Notes: generated by a model from the letters alone, not told the origin. A DNA stretch of 64,000 nt from Leifsonia virtsii (GCF_030433675.1 NZ_JAROCB010000002.1:62001-126000), one strand, 5' to 3'. Positions 42,392-51,200 are shown, counted from the stretch's first letter. A program made the numbers and translations.

Positions 42392-44004
42392 GCCTGCCGA
42401 TCGCTGAGAAGCCCGCCCTCCGGCGGTTCCACCAGGCACGGTGGGACGAGCCGATCGTGTTCGAGCTGCACACCCCCGGCGAGCGTGGCGTGCTGCCGTC
42501 GCGTGCGGAGGAGGGGGTGCGCGCCCTGGTCGGCGACGTCGTCGCCGCGCTGCCCGGCACCCTCCGTCGCGAGGCCCCGCCGGCTCTGCCCGAGGTCGGC
42601 CAGATGCGTGTGCTCAAGCACTACCTGCGCCTCAGCCAGGAGAATCTCGGCGCCGACCTGAATGTCGACGTCGGCCAGGGCACGTGCACCATGAAGTACG
42701 CCCCGAAGGTGAACGAGACGATCGTGCGTACCCCGGACCTCTCGGAGCTGCACCCGCTGCAGGATCAGGACTCTGCACAGGGCGTGCTGGAGATCATCTG
42801 GCGCACCGAGCGGATGCTCGCCGAGATCTCCGGCATGAGCCGGGTCTCCCTGCAGACCGGCGGGGGGTCGGAGGCGATCTGGGCCAACATCTCCATGATC
42901 CGCGCCTACCATGCGTCCCGCGGGGAGGGCGAGCAGCGCGACGAGGTGATCACCACGATCTTCTCGCACCCGTCGAACGCCGCCGCCGCGAAGATGGCCG
43001 GCTACAAGGTCATCACGATCTTCCCCGACGCCGACGGCTACCCCGACCTGGATGCGCTGCGCGCCGCCCTGTCGCCGCGCACCGCGGCGATCATGGTCAC
43101 CAACCCGGAGGACACCGGCATCTACAACCCGCGCATCCGCGAGTGGGTGGAGGCCGCGCACGCCGTCGGCGCTCTGGCGTCGTACGACCAGGCGAACGCT
43201 AACGGCATCCTCGGCATCACCCGGGCGCGCGACGCCGGGTTCGACGTCTGCCACTTCAACCTGCACAAGACGTTCGGTACGCCGCACGGCTGCGGCGGCC
43301 CCGGCTCCGGGGCGAACGCGGTGTCGGAGGCGCTGGTGCCGTTCCTGCCCGGCCCCGTGGTCGAGAAGGTCGGCGACCGCTTCGTGCTCGACGCCGACCG
43401 GCCGCAGTCGATCGGCTCGGTCGCGCCGTTCTACGGCGTGGTGCCGAACATCGTCCGCACGTACGCGTGGATCCGGGCCCTCGGCGCCCCTGGCCTGCGC
43501 GCGGTGGCGGAGACCGCGGTGCTGAACAACAACTACCTGATGAAGCGCATCCTCTCCATCCCCGGAGCGAGCGCCCCGTACGCGACGGGTCGCCGCCGGA
43601 TCGAGCAGGTGCGCTACTCGTGGCAGCAGCTGTTCGAGGAGACCGGCATCAGCTCGGAGGAGATCGGTGTCCGCGCCGCGGACTTCGGGATGCACTACTG
43701 GACCAGCCACCACCCGTACGTGGTGCCGCAGCCGTTCACGCTGGAGCCGACGGAGTCCTACTCCAAGGCCGAACTGGACGAGTACGCCGACGTGCTGGCC
43801 GAGGTGGCGCGCGAGGCGCGGGAGACCCCGGAGGTCGTCCGCACCGCACCGCACAACCAGACTGTGCACCACACCCACCACGACGACCTCGACGACCCGG
43901 AGCGCTGGGCGGTGACGTGGCGCGCGTACCGGCGGAAGTACTTCGGCGAGAGTGCAGCGTCCGGCGTCGCGTCGGCGTCGGCCTCCGATGAGGAAGCGGC
44001 GTGA
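42388..44004 (+). CDS. GcvPB-like PLP-dependent subunit (glycine decarboxylase P-protein paralog)
   Basis: The 538-residue protein matches the catalytic beta subunit of split P-proteins. PLP would bind Lys294 in HFNLHKTFGTPHG. The canonical YPLGSCTMKYNP block is changed to VGQGTCTMKYAP (residues 95-106), and LQPAAGAHGE to LQTGGGSEAI, both lining the substrate pocket. The HG-GGGPG loop reads HGCGGPGSG. Lys and overall fold are kept, so it should be an active PLP enzyme with altered specificity. GTG overlaps the upstream stop. Confidence 0.8.
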   Translation: MSLPIAEKPALRRFHQARWDEPIVFELHTPGERGVLPSRAEEGVRALVGDVVAALPGTLRREAPPALPEVGQMRVLKHYLRLSQENLGADLNVDVGQGTCTMKYAPKVNETIVRTPDLSELHPLQDQDSAQGVLEIIWRTERMLAEISGMSRVSLQTGGGSEAIWANISMIRAYHASRGEGEQRDEVITTIFSHPSNAAAAKMAGYKVITIFPDADGYPDLDALRAALSPRTAAIMVTNPEDTGIYNPRIREWVEAAHAVGALASYDQANANGILGITRARDAGFDVCHFNLHKTFGTPHGCGGPGSGANAVSEALVPFLPGPVVEKVGDRFVLDADRPQSIGSVAPFYGVVPNIVRTYAWIRALGAPGLRAVAETAVLNNNYLMKRILSIPGASAPYATGRRRIEQVRYSWQQLFEETGISSEEIGVRAADFGMHYWTSHHPYVVPQPFTLEPTESYSKAELDEYADVLAEVAREARETPEVVRTAPHNQTVHHTHHDDLDDPERWAVTWRAYRRKYFGESAASGVASASASDEEAA

Positions 44005-44008
44005 CCCG

Positions 44009-45163
44009 GTGACGCTCGGTCTCGTCGTGAACCCGTTCGCGGGCGTCGGCGGCCCCGCCGGCCTCGCCGGGAGCGACGGGGCGGACGTGCAGCGGGAGGC
44101 GCTGCGGCGCGGTTCCCGTCCGCGGTCGGGACAGCGCGCGGCCGAGGCGCTGCTGGTGGTCGCGGCAGCGCATCCCGGCGCCGCCGTGCTCACCGCCGCC
44201 GGGGCGATGGGAGAGGACGCGGTGCTCGCCGCCGGGCTCACACCGCGCGTCGTCCACCGGCCCTCGCAGCCGTCCACCCCGGACGACACTGCACGGGCCG
44301 CGGCCGCGGTGCGTGCCGCGGGCGCCTCGCTCGTGCTGTTCGCGGGCGGCGACGGCACGGCACGCGACGTCGCGCGCGGCGTGCCGTCGGGCACACCGGT
44401 GCTCGGCATCCCGGCGGGCGTCAAGATGTACTCGGCCTGCTTCGCCGTCGGGGCCGCCGCGGCCGGTGCGCTCGCCGCCGAGTGGATGTCCGGCCGGCCG
44501 GTGCCGACGGCGGACGCCGAGGTGCTCGACCTCGACGAGTCGCTGCTGCGCGCGGGTCGGCCCGACCCGCGGCTCTTCGCCATCGTGCCCGTCCCGGTCG
44601 CCGCCGGACGCACGCAGGCCCGCAAGGCGGCGACGCCCGCGACCGAAGGCGAGGCCGTCCAGCGCGCCGCCGCAGGCGCTGCCGCGCGCATGGAGCCGGG
44701 CGTCCGCTACCTCCTCGGTCCGGGCGGCACGACGCGCGCGCTCGGCCGCCTCCTCGGACTCGACACCACTCCGCTCGGCGTGGACGTCGTCCAGGACGGC
44801 CGCCTGCTCGCGCGCGACGTCACCGAGCAGCAGGCGTACGACGCCGTGGTCGCCCGTCCGGCTCGGGCGGTCGTGACCGTGATCGGCGGCCAGGGCTTCC
44901 TGCTCGGCCGCGGCAACCAGCAGCTCTCCGCGCGCGTGCTCGCGGCGCTGGGCGAGCATCCCCTGCTCGTCGTCGCCACCGAGCAGAAGCTCATCGACCT
45001 CGCCGGCCGGCCCCTGCTGGTCGACACCGGCGACCCTGCGCTCGACGCGCGGCTGGCCGGCCACGTGACCGTGGTCACCGGTCCCGCGACGTCGAGCATC
45101 TACCCTGTCACTGCCGTCGCCACCGCGGCGGCCCCCAGAGAAGGAGCATCCGAATGCGTCTAG
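44009..45163 (+). CDS. ATP-NAD kinase-family protein (AcoX-like)
   Basis: The product has about 384 residues. The start LGLVVNPFAGVGG and the kinase motif LFAGGDGTARDV (113-117 GGDGT) define the NAD-kinase superfamily branch that includes AcoX of acetoin operons. Substrate of this branch is not established. GTG at 44009 gives the usual N-terminus; ATG at 43988 would add MRKRRDP. It ends by overlapping the SDR gene. It may phosphorylate NAD or a pathway intermediate. Confidence 0.75.
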   Translation: MTLGLVVNPFAGVGGPAGLAGSDGADVQREALRRGSRPRSGQRAAEALLVVAAAHPGAAVLTAAGAMGEDAVLAAGLTPRVVHRPSQPSTPDDTARAAAAVRAAGASLVLFAGGDGTARDVARGVPSGTPVLGIPAGVKMYSACFAVGAAAAGALAAEWMSGRPVPTADAEVLDLDESLLRAGRPDPRLFAIVPVPVAAGRTQARKAATPATEGEAVQRAAAGAAARMEPGVRYLLGPGGTTRALGRLLGLDTTPLGVDVVQDGRLLARDVTEQQAYDAVVARPARAVVTVIGGQGFLLGRGNQQLSARVLAALGEHPLLVVATEQKLIDLAGRPLLVDTGDPALDARLAGHVTVVTGPATSSIYPVTAVATAAAPREGASECV

Positions 45164-45912
45164 CCGGCAGAACCGCCATCGTCACGGGAGGGGCCGGCGG
45201 CATCGGCCGTGCCACCTCTCTCGCCTTCGCCGCCGAGGGCGCGCGCGTCGCCGTCGTCGACCTGCAGCAGGAGGCGGCGGAGGCCGTCGCCGACGAGATC
45301 CGCGCGGCCGGCGGCGAGGCGATCGCCATCGCGGCCGACGTGTCGTCCGAGCCGGACGTCCAGGCGGCCGTCGCCGCAACAGTCGAGGCGTTCGGCGGCA
45401 TCGACGTCGCCTTCAACAACGCGGGCATCATCCGGCGCACGACCGCGGTGGAGACGACAGTCGAGGAGTGGGACCGCGTGTTCGGCGTGAACGTGCGCGG
45501 CATCTTCCTCATGTGCAAGCACGTGGTGCCGGTCATGGCCGAGGCGGGCGCCGGATCCATCATCAACACGGGCAGCGGCTGGGGCCTCAAGGGCGGCGGC
45601 CAGGCCATCTCGTACTGCGCGTCGAAGGGCGCGGTCGTGAACATGACCAGGGCGCTGGCGATCGACCACGGGCCGCAGGGCATCCGCGTGAACTCGGTGA
45701 ACCCGGGGGATGTGGACACGGGCATGCTGCGCGACGAAGCCCGGCAGCTCGGTCAGGAGACCGGGTCGTTCCTCGCGGAGGCCGCAGACCGACCGCTGCG
45801 CCGGATGGGGCAGCCGACCGAGATCGCGGCGGCCGTCGTCTGGCTTGCGAGCGACGAGTCCTCCTACGTCACGGGCTCGGCGCTCGTGGTCGACGGCGGC
45901 GGCATCGCCTGA
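45154..45912 (+). CDS. Short-chain dehydrogenase/reductase
   Basis: The 252-residue SDR has TGGAGGIG (11-18), Asp in VAVVDLQ that favours NAD, NNAG, Ser in NTGSGWG and the YCASK pair, ending in the usual SSYVTGSALVVDGGG. AGAAGGAG precedes the ATG. As the last gene of the GH42 operon it may oxidise the sugar or the product handled by the GcvP-like pair. Confidence 0.88.
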   Translation: MRLAGRTAIVTGGAGGIGRATSLAFAAEGARVAVVDLQQEAAEAVADEIRAAGGEAIAIAADVSSEPDVQAAVAATVEAFGGIDVAFNNAGIIRRTTAVETTVEEWDRVFGVNVRGIFLMCKHVVPVMAEAGAGSIINTGSGWGLKGGGQAISYCASKGAVVNMTRALAIDHGPQGIRVNSVNPGDVDTGMLRDEARQLGQETGSFLAEAADRPLRRMGQPTEIAAAVVWLASDESSYVTGSALVVDGGGIA

Positions 45913-45923
45913 CGGCCGTCGCG

Positions 45924-45976
45924 ACTCGTCACGAATCGACGCGATTCGTGACGAATCCCCGCCGTTCGTGACGAAT
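45924..45976. repeat. Second array of three 13-bp palindromes at 20-bp spacing
   Basis: ACTCGTCACGAAT (45924-45936), ATTCGTGACGAAT (45944-45956, perfect palindrome) and GTTCGTGACGAAT (45964-45976) begin exactly 20 bp apart, as at 15268/15288/15308. The first two also form a hairpin TCGTCACGAATCG/CGATTCGTGACGA with a 3-nt loop. It lies between convergent gene ends, where an operator is not expected, so a structural repeat or terminator is more likely. Confidence 0.75.
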
Positions 45977-45988
45977 CGCGCGCCGCGG

Positions 45989-46384
45989 TCACCAGTGGCG
46001 GAGCTTGTCGGGGTTGGTGACCAGCCAGGCACGGTCGACGCACGTGCGGCCATCGAGGGCGATCACCGCGACGGGGACGCCTGCTCGCGAGGCCCGCAGG
46101 CCGGGGCGGCCGTTGACCGAGCACGCGTCGAGGCGCAGGCCGTCCGGTGCGCCGAGCGTGACCGCGAGGAGCGTCAGCGCCGCGGTGACGCCGTCGGCCG
46201 GGCCGTGCGCGCGGCCGGCGACGCCACCGGAGTCCACGACGACCTGCACCTGGGGCGCCAGCAGGAGCCCCAGGCGGACCGGGTCGCCGGAGAGGTACGC
46301 GTCGCGGAACGCGGCGACCAGCGCCGCGAGCGGACCCGTCTCCGCCTCACGCCGCGCCCGCCCGCTCCTGCGCGATCGCCTCAT
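45989..46384 (-). CDS. Free-standing SnoaL-like domain related to ECF41 sigma tails
   Basis: The 131-residue protein matches only the C-terminal NTF2/SnoaL-like domain of the SigJ-type factor encoded at 49449-50342: FRDAYLSGDPVRLGLLLAPQ, DSGGVAGRA (DGGG-like) and the closing TNPDKLRHW (NPDKL motif of ECF41). It has no sigma regions. ATG at 46384 overlaps the cytochrome b gene by 38 bp. In the sigma factor this domain controls activity, so a separate copy might sense the same ligand or compete. Confidence 0.75.
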   Translation of the reverse strand: MRRSRRSGRARREAETGPLAALVAAFRDAYLSGDPVRLGLLLAPQVQVVVDSGGVAGRAHGPADGVTAALTLLAVTLGAPDGLRLDACSVNGRPGLRASRAGVPVAVIALDGRTCVDRAWLVTNPDKLRHW

Positions 46385-47999
46385 CCGTCCGCCCTCCGCC
46401 GACCTGGCCGTCGTGTTCCTCCCGCTGCTCCCCGGGCGGCACCGGCTCCAGCCGGTCCTCGAAGTACACCCTCGACAGCGCCGCCCTCAGCCGTTCGGAG
46501 AGCCGCAGCCGGCCGTCCTGATCGGGCCGGGCGTCAGCGGGATGCGCGGCGGCAGGGCCCGCGAGCCTGACCTGCTCGTCCGTATCCACCCGGGCATGCA
46601 GCTCGACGTACTCGCCGCCGGGCAGCCGCACGATCCGGCCCGTCTCGTAGCCGTGCAGCAGGATGTCGCGGTCGCGCTTCCGCAGCGCGAGGCAGACCCG
46701 GCGGGTCACCCAGAACGCGAGCGGGGGACCGGCGACGGCGAGCACCTGGTAGGCGGCGACGACCGACTCGACGGCCACGTGGAAGTGCGTGGCGACGAGG
46801 TCGGCGCTGGCCGCTCCCCAGAGCACGCCGTAGAAGAGGAGCCCGGCCACGCCGATGCCGGTCCGGGTCGGCTCGTTCCTCGGCCGGTCGAGCAGGTGGT
46901 GGTCGCGGTGGTCGCCGGTGATCCACTCCTCGACGAACGGGTAGACCGCGACAGCGAGCAGGAACAGGCCGACGACGGCCAGCGGGACGAGGACGGCGAG
47001 CGTCCAGGTGCGCCCCAGCCATTCCACCTCCCACCCCGGCGGGATGAGCCGCAGCGCGCCGTCGAGGAACCCGGTGTACCAGTCCGGCTGGCTGCCGGCG
47101 GAGGCGTCGCCGGGCGACGACGGACCGTACAGCCAGACCGGGCTGATCGTCACCGTCGCGCCGACGAGCAGGATGGCCGCCGTCACGATGGCGAACAGGC
47201 CGCCTGCCCGCGCGGCCAGGTTCGGCAGCACGGGCACGCCGACGATGCGTTCCTCGGTCCGCCCGGGGCCGGCGAACTGCGCCGGCCGGTTCACGTAGGC
47301 GCTCCGCCAGCGCGCGGCGAGCAGCAGCACGAGCAGCACCGGCACGACCGCGACGTGGATCGGGTACAGGTTCTCGATGATCCGGCCGGGGAACTCGCCG
47401 CCGAACAGCAGCGCCGACAGCCAGGTCCCGACCACCGGGATGCCGAGGACGATGCCCTCCACGATCCGCAGGCCCGTGCCCGAGAGCATGTCGTCGGGGA
47501 GGGCGTACCCGCTCCAGCCGCCGAGCAGCGCCGTCAGGCCGAGCCCGAAAAGCAGCAGCCACGACAGCCGGCGCGGACGGCGGAACGCGCCGGTGAAGAA
47601 GGTGACCGCCAGCTGCAGGAGCAGCGCCGCGGGCAGCAGCAGCCCCGCCCAGTGGTGCGCCTGCCGGAGGAGCAGACCGCCGGGCACCTCGAACGAGATC
47701 GCGAGCGTCGACCGCAGCGCCTTCGACATCTCCGCTCCGGCGAGCGGCAGATACGGGCCGTCGTAGACGACCCGCGTCCCCGATGGCGTGTACCAGAACA
47801 TCAGCAGGAACCCGGTGGCGAACAGTACGACGACGGAGGCGAGCGCGACCACGCCGAACAGGTTCGTCCAGTGCAGCGGCACACGTCGCGTCCGCAGCTC
47901 GGCGGTCAGGGCCGCCGCGCGCCGGCCGGCCGCCGTGTTCGCGAGCAGGCGCGAGGCGCGCGCGGTGAACGAGGGCCGCGGCCTCCGGTCGACGCTCAT
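46347..47999 (-). CDS. QcrB-like cytochrome b lacking heme bH ligands
   Basis: The 550-residue membrane protein matches actinobacterial QcrB: RQAHHWAGLLL and TGAFRRPRRLSW in helix B, YPIHVAVVP in helix D and the quinol-site motif PDWY (305-308). The heme bL ligands appear kept (His115, His215), but the second His of each helix is replaced (Gln129, Arg230), so heme bH should be absent. There are no Rieske or cytochrome c genes. ATG overlaps the NDH-2 stop. It may take electrons from quinol to a partner other than the normal bc1 complex. Confidence 0.75.
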   Translation of the reverse strand: MSVDRRPRPSFTARASRLLANTAAGRRAAALTAELRTRRVPLHWTNLFGVVALASVVVLFATGFLLMFWYTPSGTRVVYDGPYLPLAGAEMSKALRSTLAISFEVPGGLLLRQAHHWAGLLLPAALLLQLAVTFFTGAFRRPRRLSWLLLFGLGLTALLGGWSGYALPDDMLSGTGLRIVEGIVLGIPVVGTWLSALLFGGEFPGRIIENLYPIHVAVVPVLLVLLLAARWRSAYVNRPAQFAGPGRTEERIVGVPVLPNLAARAGGLFAIVTAAILLVGATVTISPVWLYGPSSPGDASAGSQPDWYTGFLDGALRLIPPGWEVEWLGRTWTLAVLVPLAVVGLFLLAVAVYPFVEEWITGDHRDHHLLDRPRNEPTRTGIGVAGLLFYGVLWGAASADLVATHFHVAVESVVAAYQVLAVAGPPLAFWVTRRVCLALRKRDRDILLHGYETGRIVRLPGGEYVELHARVDTDEQVRLAGPAAAHPADARPDQDGRLRLSERLRAALSRVYFEDRLEPVPPGEQREEHDGQVGGGRTDEAIAQERAGAA

Positions 48000-49366
48000 C
48001 GCACGCTCCCGGCCGGCTCGCGCTGCGCCTCGGGCACCGCCTTGTGCATCGCCCGCGGCGCCTCCCCGCCGACGAACGCGCGCCGCGGATGCTGCACCGA
48101 CAGCAGCGACACGATGTCGCGTCCGAAGAGCACGGCGGTCGCCCACACCAGCAGCACCCGCACCTTCCGCTCCCACGTCGGGATGGCGAGCACGTGGTAG
48201 CCGCGATGCATCACCCACGCGAGGAACCCGGTGATGACGATGCCCTTCCACTGGAAGATGCCCTTGCCGAGCCCGAGGGTCGCGACCACGCCGAGGCTGT
48301 GGTGCACGTAGTCCTTCGGCTCGCGCCCGCGCAGCGTCGCGACGATGTTCTTCGCCAGCAGGCGCCCCTGGCGGACCGCGTGCTGTGCGTTCGGCACGGT
48401 GACCGCTCCCGCGATCGGCGACGCCAGGTCGGGCACGGCGGCGTCGTCGCCGGCCGCCCACGCGTCCGGGACGACATCCTCCGGCGTCCCCACCCGCAGG
48501 TCCGCCCGCACCATCACCGAGCCGCGGGACGTCACCGGCAGGTCGGTGTTGCGCGCGACGACCGGGTTGGCGCCGTTGCCGGCCGTCCAGACGATGGTGT
48601 GCGCGTCGAACTTCTCGCCTGTCGACAGCACCAGATGGCCGCCCTCAGCCGACACCAGCTGGGTGTCCAGGTGGATGTGCGCGCCGCGCTGCTCCAGCGA
48701 CCGCACGACCCAGCGGCCCGGTCCGTCGGTGACCTCGGGCAGGATGCGGTCGCGCGCCTCGATCAGGTGGAACGACAGGTCCGAGAAGCGCAACTCGGGA
48801 TACTGCCGGAGCAGAGCGGTCGCGAGCGACAGCGTCTCGCCGAAGCCTTCGACGCCCGAGAAGCCGCCGCCGACGAATGCGACGGTCAGCACGCGCGTGC
48901 GCTCCGGTCCCGGAGGCAGCACGGAGGCACGGTCGAACGCGTCCAGCAGGCGGTCGCGGATCGCCACCGCCTCCTCCACATGCTTCATGCCGATCGCGTG
49001 CTCCTTCACCCCGGGGATCGGGAACGTGCGCGTCACGGCGCCCGCGGTCACCACGACAATGTCGTAGCCGAGGTCGAACGGCTCGCCGTCCTCCGGGGCG
49101 ACGGTGACGGTCTTCGAGGCGTGGTCGATGCGGGTGACGGACGCGTGGATGAGACGGGCCCGTTTCAGGTGGCTGCGCAGCGCGACGGCGGCGTGCCTGG
49201 CCTCGATGGAGCCGGCCGCGACCTCCGGCAGGAACGGCTGGTAGGTCATGTACGGGCGCGGGTCGACGACGACGATCTCGGCCTCGTCCCTCCTGAGCTT
49301 CTTCTCCAGGTTCCAGGCCGTGTAGAACCCGGCATAGCCGCCGCCCACCACGAGGATCCGGCGCAT
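47996..49366 (-). CDS. ndh: Type II NADH dehydrogenase
   Basis: The 456-residue flavoprotein has the FAD motif ILVVGGGYAGFYTAWNLEK at the N-terminus, the NAD motif VAFVGGGFSGVEGFGE (~170-185) and the second FAD segment AWAAGDDAAVPD. A hydrophobic C-terminal part (VLLVWATAVLFGRDIV) anchors it to the membrane. It passes electrons from NADH to menaquinone without pumping protons. ATG at 49366 has AGGAGG 8 bases upstream. It heads a unit with the cytochrome b gene behind an ECF41-type promoter. Confidence 0.85.
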   Translation of the reverse strand: MRRILVVGGGYAGFYTAWNLEKKLRRDEAEIVVVDPRPYMTYQPFLPEVAAGSIEARHAAVALRSHLKRARLIHASVTRIDHASKTVTVAPEDGEPFDLGYDIVVVTAGAVTRTFPIPGVKEHAIGMKHVEEAVAIRDRLLDAFDRASVLPPGPERTRVLTVAFVGGGFSGVEGFGETLSLATALLRQYPELRFSDLSFHLIEARDRILPEVTDGPGRWVVRSLEQRGAHIHLDTQLVSAEGGHLVLSTGEKFDAHTIVWTAGNGANPVVARNTDLPVTSRGSVMVRADLRVGTPEDVVPDAWAAGDDAAVPDLASPIAGAVTVPNAQHAVRQGRLLAKNIVATLRGREPKDYVHHSLGVVATLGLGKGIFQWKGIVITGFLAWVMHRGYHVLAIPTWERKVRVLLVWATAVLFGRDIVSLLSVQHPRRAFVGGEAPRAMHKAVPEAQREPAGSVR

Positions 49367-49409
49367 CGTGCTGCCTCCTGTCTCACCGAAAGGTGCTCTC
49401 ATCAGCTAA

Positions 49410-49436
49410 GACAAGACAGCGCCTCGGAATGTGACA
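49410..49436 (-). promoter_or_regulatory. ECF41-type promoter of ndh
   Basis: On the - strand, TGTCACA (49436-49430), a 16-bp spacer and TGTC (49413-49410). The published ECF41 consensus is TGTCACA-N16-CGTC, so 10 of 11 bases match. The start would be about 40 bases before the ndh ATG. It lies just after the sigJ stop. Confidence 0.75.
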
Positions 49437-49448
49437 GGTCGGCGGGAT

Positions 49449-50342
49449 TCAGGCGGGGACGGGCAGGCGCTCCAGCTTCTCCGGGTTGAGCACCCACTGC
49501 AGCCGGCGGATGCCGGCCTCGGTCACGTCGAGCGCGATGAACGCCACGACGGCGCCGTCGCGGACGAGCACCGCGGCCGGAGCGCCGTTCGCTTCGACGA
49601 CGTGCACCGTCCCGTCCCAGAACCGGGTGTGGAAGGCGTGCACGTACTTCGCCACGGTCTCCCGGGTGAACACCGGGATGCGGGACGCGCGGGCGAGGCC
49701 GCCGCCGTCCGAGTAGCTGACGATGTCGGCCGCGAACAGCTTCTCCAGCTCGGCGATGTCGCCGGACTGCGCGGCCTCGAGGAAGGCGTCGAGCATCCTG
49801 CGCTGCTCGGTGTGGCCGACCTCGTGCACGTCGCGCTCCTCGGCGAGGTGCTTGCGGGCGCGGCTGACCAGCTGCCGGGCGGACGCCTCAGACCCCTGCA
49901 CCACCTCCGCGATCTGCGCGTAGGGGTAGTCGAACGCCTCCCGCAGCACGTAGGCGGCGCGTTCCGTCGGCGTCAGCTTCTCCAGCAGCACGAGCACGGC
50001 GAACTCGAGCGCCTCTCCGCGCTCCGCTCCCAGTGCCGGGTCGGCGCTCGTGTCGACCGGCTCCGGCAGCCACGGACCGACGTAGCTCTCGCGGCGGGCG
50101 CGGGCCGACGTCGCGTGGTTGATGGCGAGCCGCGTCGCCGTGGTCGCGAGGAACGCGGCGGGCTCGCGCACCACGGAGCGGTCGGTGCGCTGCCAGCGCT
50201 CCCAGGTGTCCTGCACGATGTCCTCGGCGTCGGCCACCGTGCCGAGCATCCGGTACGCGATCCCGAACAGGCGGGGACGCACCGCCGCGAACTCGGTCGC
50301 GGCGGTGTCGAGGTCCTCGTGCTCTGGAGCGCGTCCCGGCAT
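49449..50342 (-). CDS. sigJ: ECF41-group RNA polymerase sigma factor (SigJ-like)
   Basis: The 297-residue product has region 2 (RPRLFGIAYRMLGTVADAED and AAFLATTATRLAINHATSAR), region 4 (LTPTERAAYVLREAFDYPYA) and a SnoaL-like tail with the ECF41 marks YSDGGG and NPEKL. In this group the tail replaces an anti-sigma factor. The linked epimerase gene fits the usual carboxymuconolactone decarboxylase/oxidoreductase/epimerase partners of the group. Three ECF41-type promoters lie within 2 kb. Confidence 0.9.
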   Translation of the reverse strand: MPGRAPEHEDLDTAATEFAAVRPRLFGIAYRMLGTVADAEDIVQDTWERWQRTDRSVVREPAAFLATTATRLAINHATSARARRESYVGPWLPEPVDTSADPALGAERGEALEFAVLVLLEKLTPTERAAYVLREAFDYPYAQIAEVVQGSEASARQLVSRARKHLAEERDVHEVGHTEQRRMLDAFLEAAQSGDIAELEKLFAADIVSYSDGGGLARASRIPVFTRETVAKYVHAFHTRFWDGTVHVVEANGAPAAVLVRDGAVVAFIALDVTEAGIRRLQWVLNPEKLERLPVPA

Positions 50343-50352
50343 CGGCCGAATG

Positions 50353-51114
50353 CTACCGGTCCTGCTCCAGCCAGCGGGAGTACGTCGTGCTCCCGTACTG
50401 CTGGCGCGTGACCCGCGGGTCGTTGCCGGGGGTGAGGGAGCGGTCGTCGACCGTCCCGCCGTAGTAGCCGGCCGACGGGTCGGTGCGCACCCCCCGGCTG
50501 TCCCCGCGGGCGGCGAACAGGCGTCGGGCGAGGTCGTCGAGCCGCAGCTGCTCCGGACCGGCCACCTCGACGACGTCGTTCAGCGGCTCGGCGACCGCGA
50601 CCTCCGCCAGCGCAGCGGAGACGTCGGCGGCCGCGATCGGCTGCATGAGCACGTCGGAGAGCACGGCCGTGCCGTCCCGCGTCGCACCGTCGGCCAGGGC
50701 GCCGATGAACTCGAAGAACTGCGTGGCCCGCACGATCGTGAACGGCACACCGGACTCCCGGACGATGCCCTCCTGGAGCACCTTGGCCCGCATGTACCCG
50801 ATGTCGGGCATCCGGTCGGCTCCGACGATCGACAGGACGACGTGGTGCCGCACGCCGGCCTCCTTCTCTGCGGCGACGAGGTTGGTGGCTGAGCGCTCGA
50901 AGAACTCCCGCACCGCGTCGTCCGCGAACGACGGCGCGTTCGGAACGTCGACGACCACGTCGGCCCCGCGCAGCGCGCCGGCCAGGCCGTGGCCGGTGAC
51001 GGCGTCGACCCCGGTCGACGGCGAGGCGGCGAGCACCTCGTGGCCGGCCTGCTGCAGCAGCTCGACGGCCCTCCGGCCGATCAGGCCGGTCCCGCCGATG
51101 ACGACGATCTTCAT
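50353..51114 (-). CDS. NAD(P)-binding epimerase/NmrA-like oxidoreductase
   Basis: The 253-residue protein begins MKIVVIGGTGLIGRRAVELL (Rossmann motif GGTGLIG) and has HHVVLSIVGADRMP and YMRAKVLQE, an atypical SDR of the NmrA/complex-I-subunit type. Its substrate is unknown. It precedes sigJ by 10 bp and carries an ECF41-type promoter, which is the usual target arrangement of this sigma group. Confidence 0.85.
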   Translation of the reverse strand: MKIVVIGGTGLIGRRAVELLQQAGHEVLAASPSTGVDAVTGHGLAGALRGADVVVDVPNAPSFADDAVREFFERSATNLVAAEKEAGVRHHVVLSIVGADRMPDIGYMRAKVLQEGIVRESGVPFTIVRATQFFEFIGALADGATRDGTAVLSDVLMQPIAAADVSAALAEVAVAEPLNDVVEVAGPEQLRLDDLARRLFAARGDSRGVRTDPSAGYYGGTVDDRSLTPGNDPRVTRQQYGSTTYSRWLEQDR

Positions 51115-51161
51115 GCGATCCTCCGTTCCGCGCGCGGACGATCCACGCGCACATCAGCTCT

Positions 51162-51188
51162 GACCGGAGAGCCCCGCGATCTGTGACA
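51162..51188 (-). promoter_or_regulatory. ECF41-type promoter of the epimerase-sigJ unit
   Basis: On the - strand TGTCACA (51188-51182), 16-bp spacer, GGTC (51165-51162), matching TGTCACA-N16-CGTC at 10 of 11 bases. It gives sigJ an autoregulatory promoter with a leader of about 40 bases. Confidence 0.75.
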
Positions 51189-51200
51189 ACAGCAGAGGGA

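Noticed and set aside
41003-44004. Ordinary glycine cleavage system
   Set aside because: No gcvH, gcvT or lpd is nearby, several glycine-site motifs are changed, and the genes are embedded in a sugar operon.
45924-45976. CRISPR-like array of three repeats
   Set aside because: Repeats are only 13 bp with 7-bp spacers, palindromic and imperfect, and there are no cas genes.
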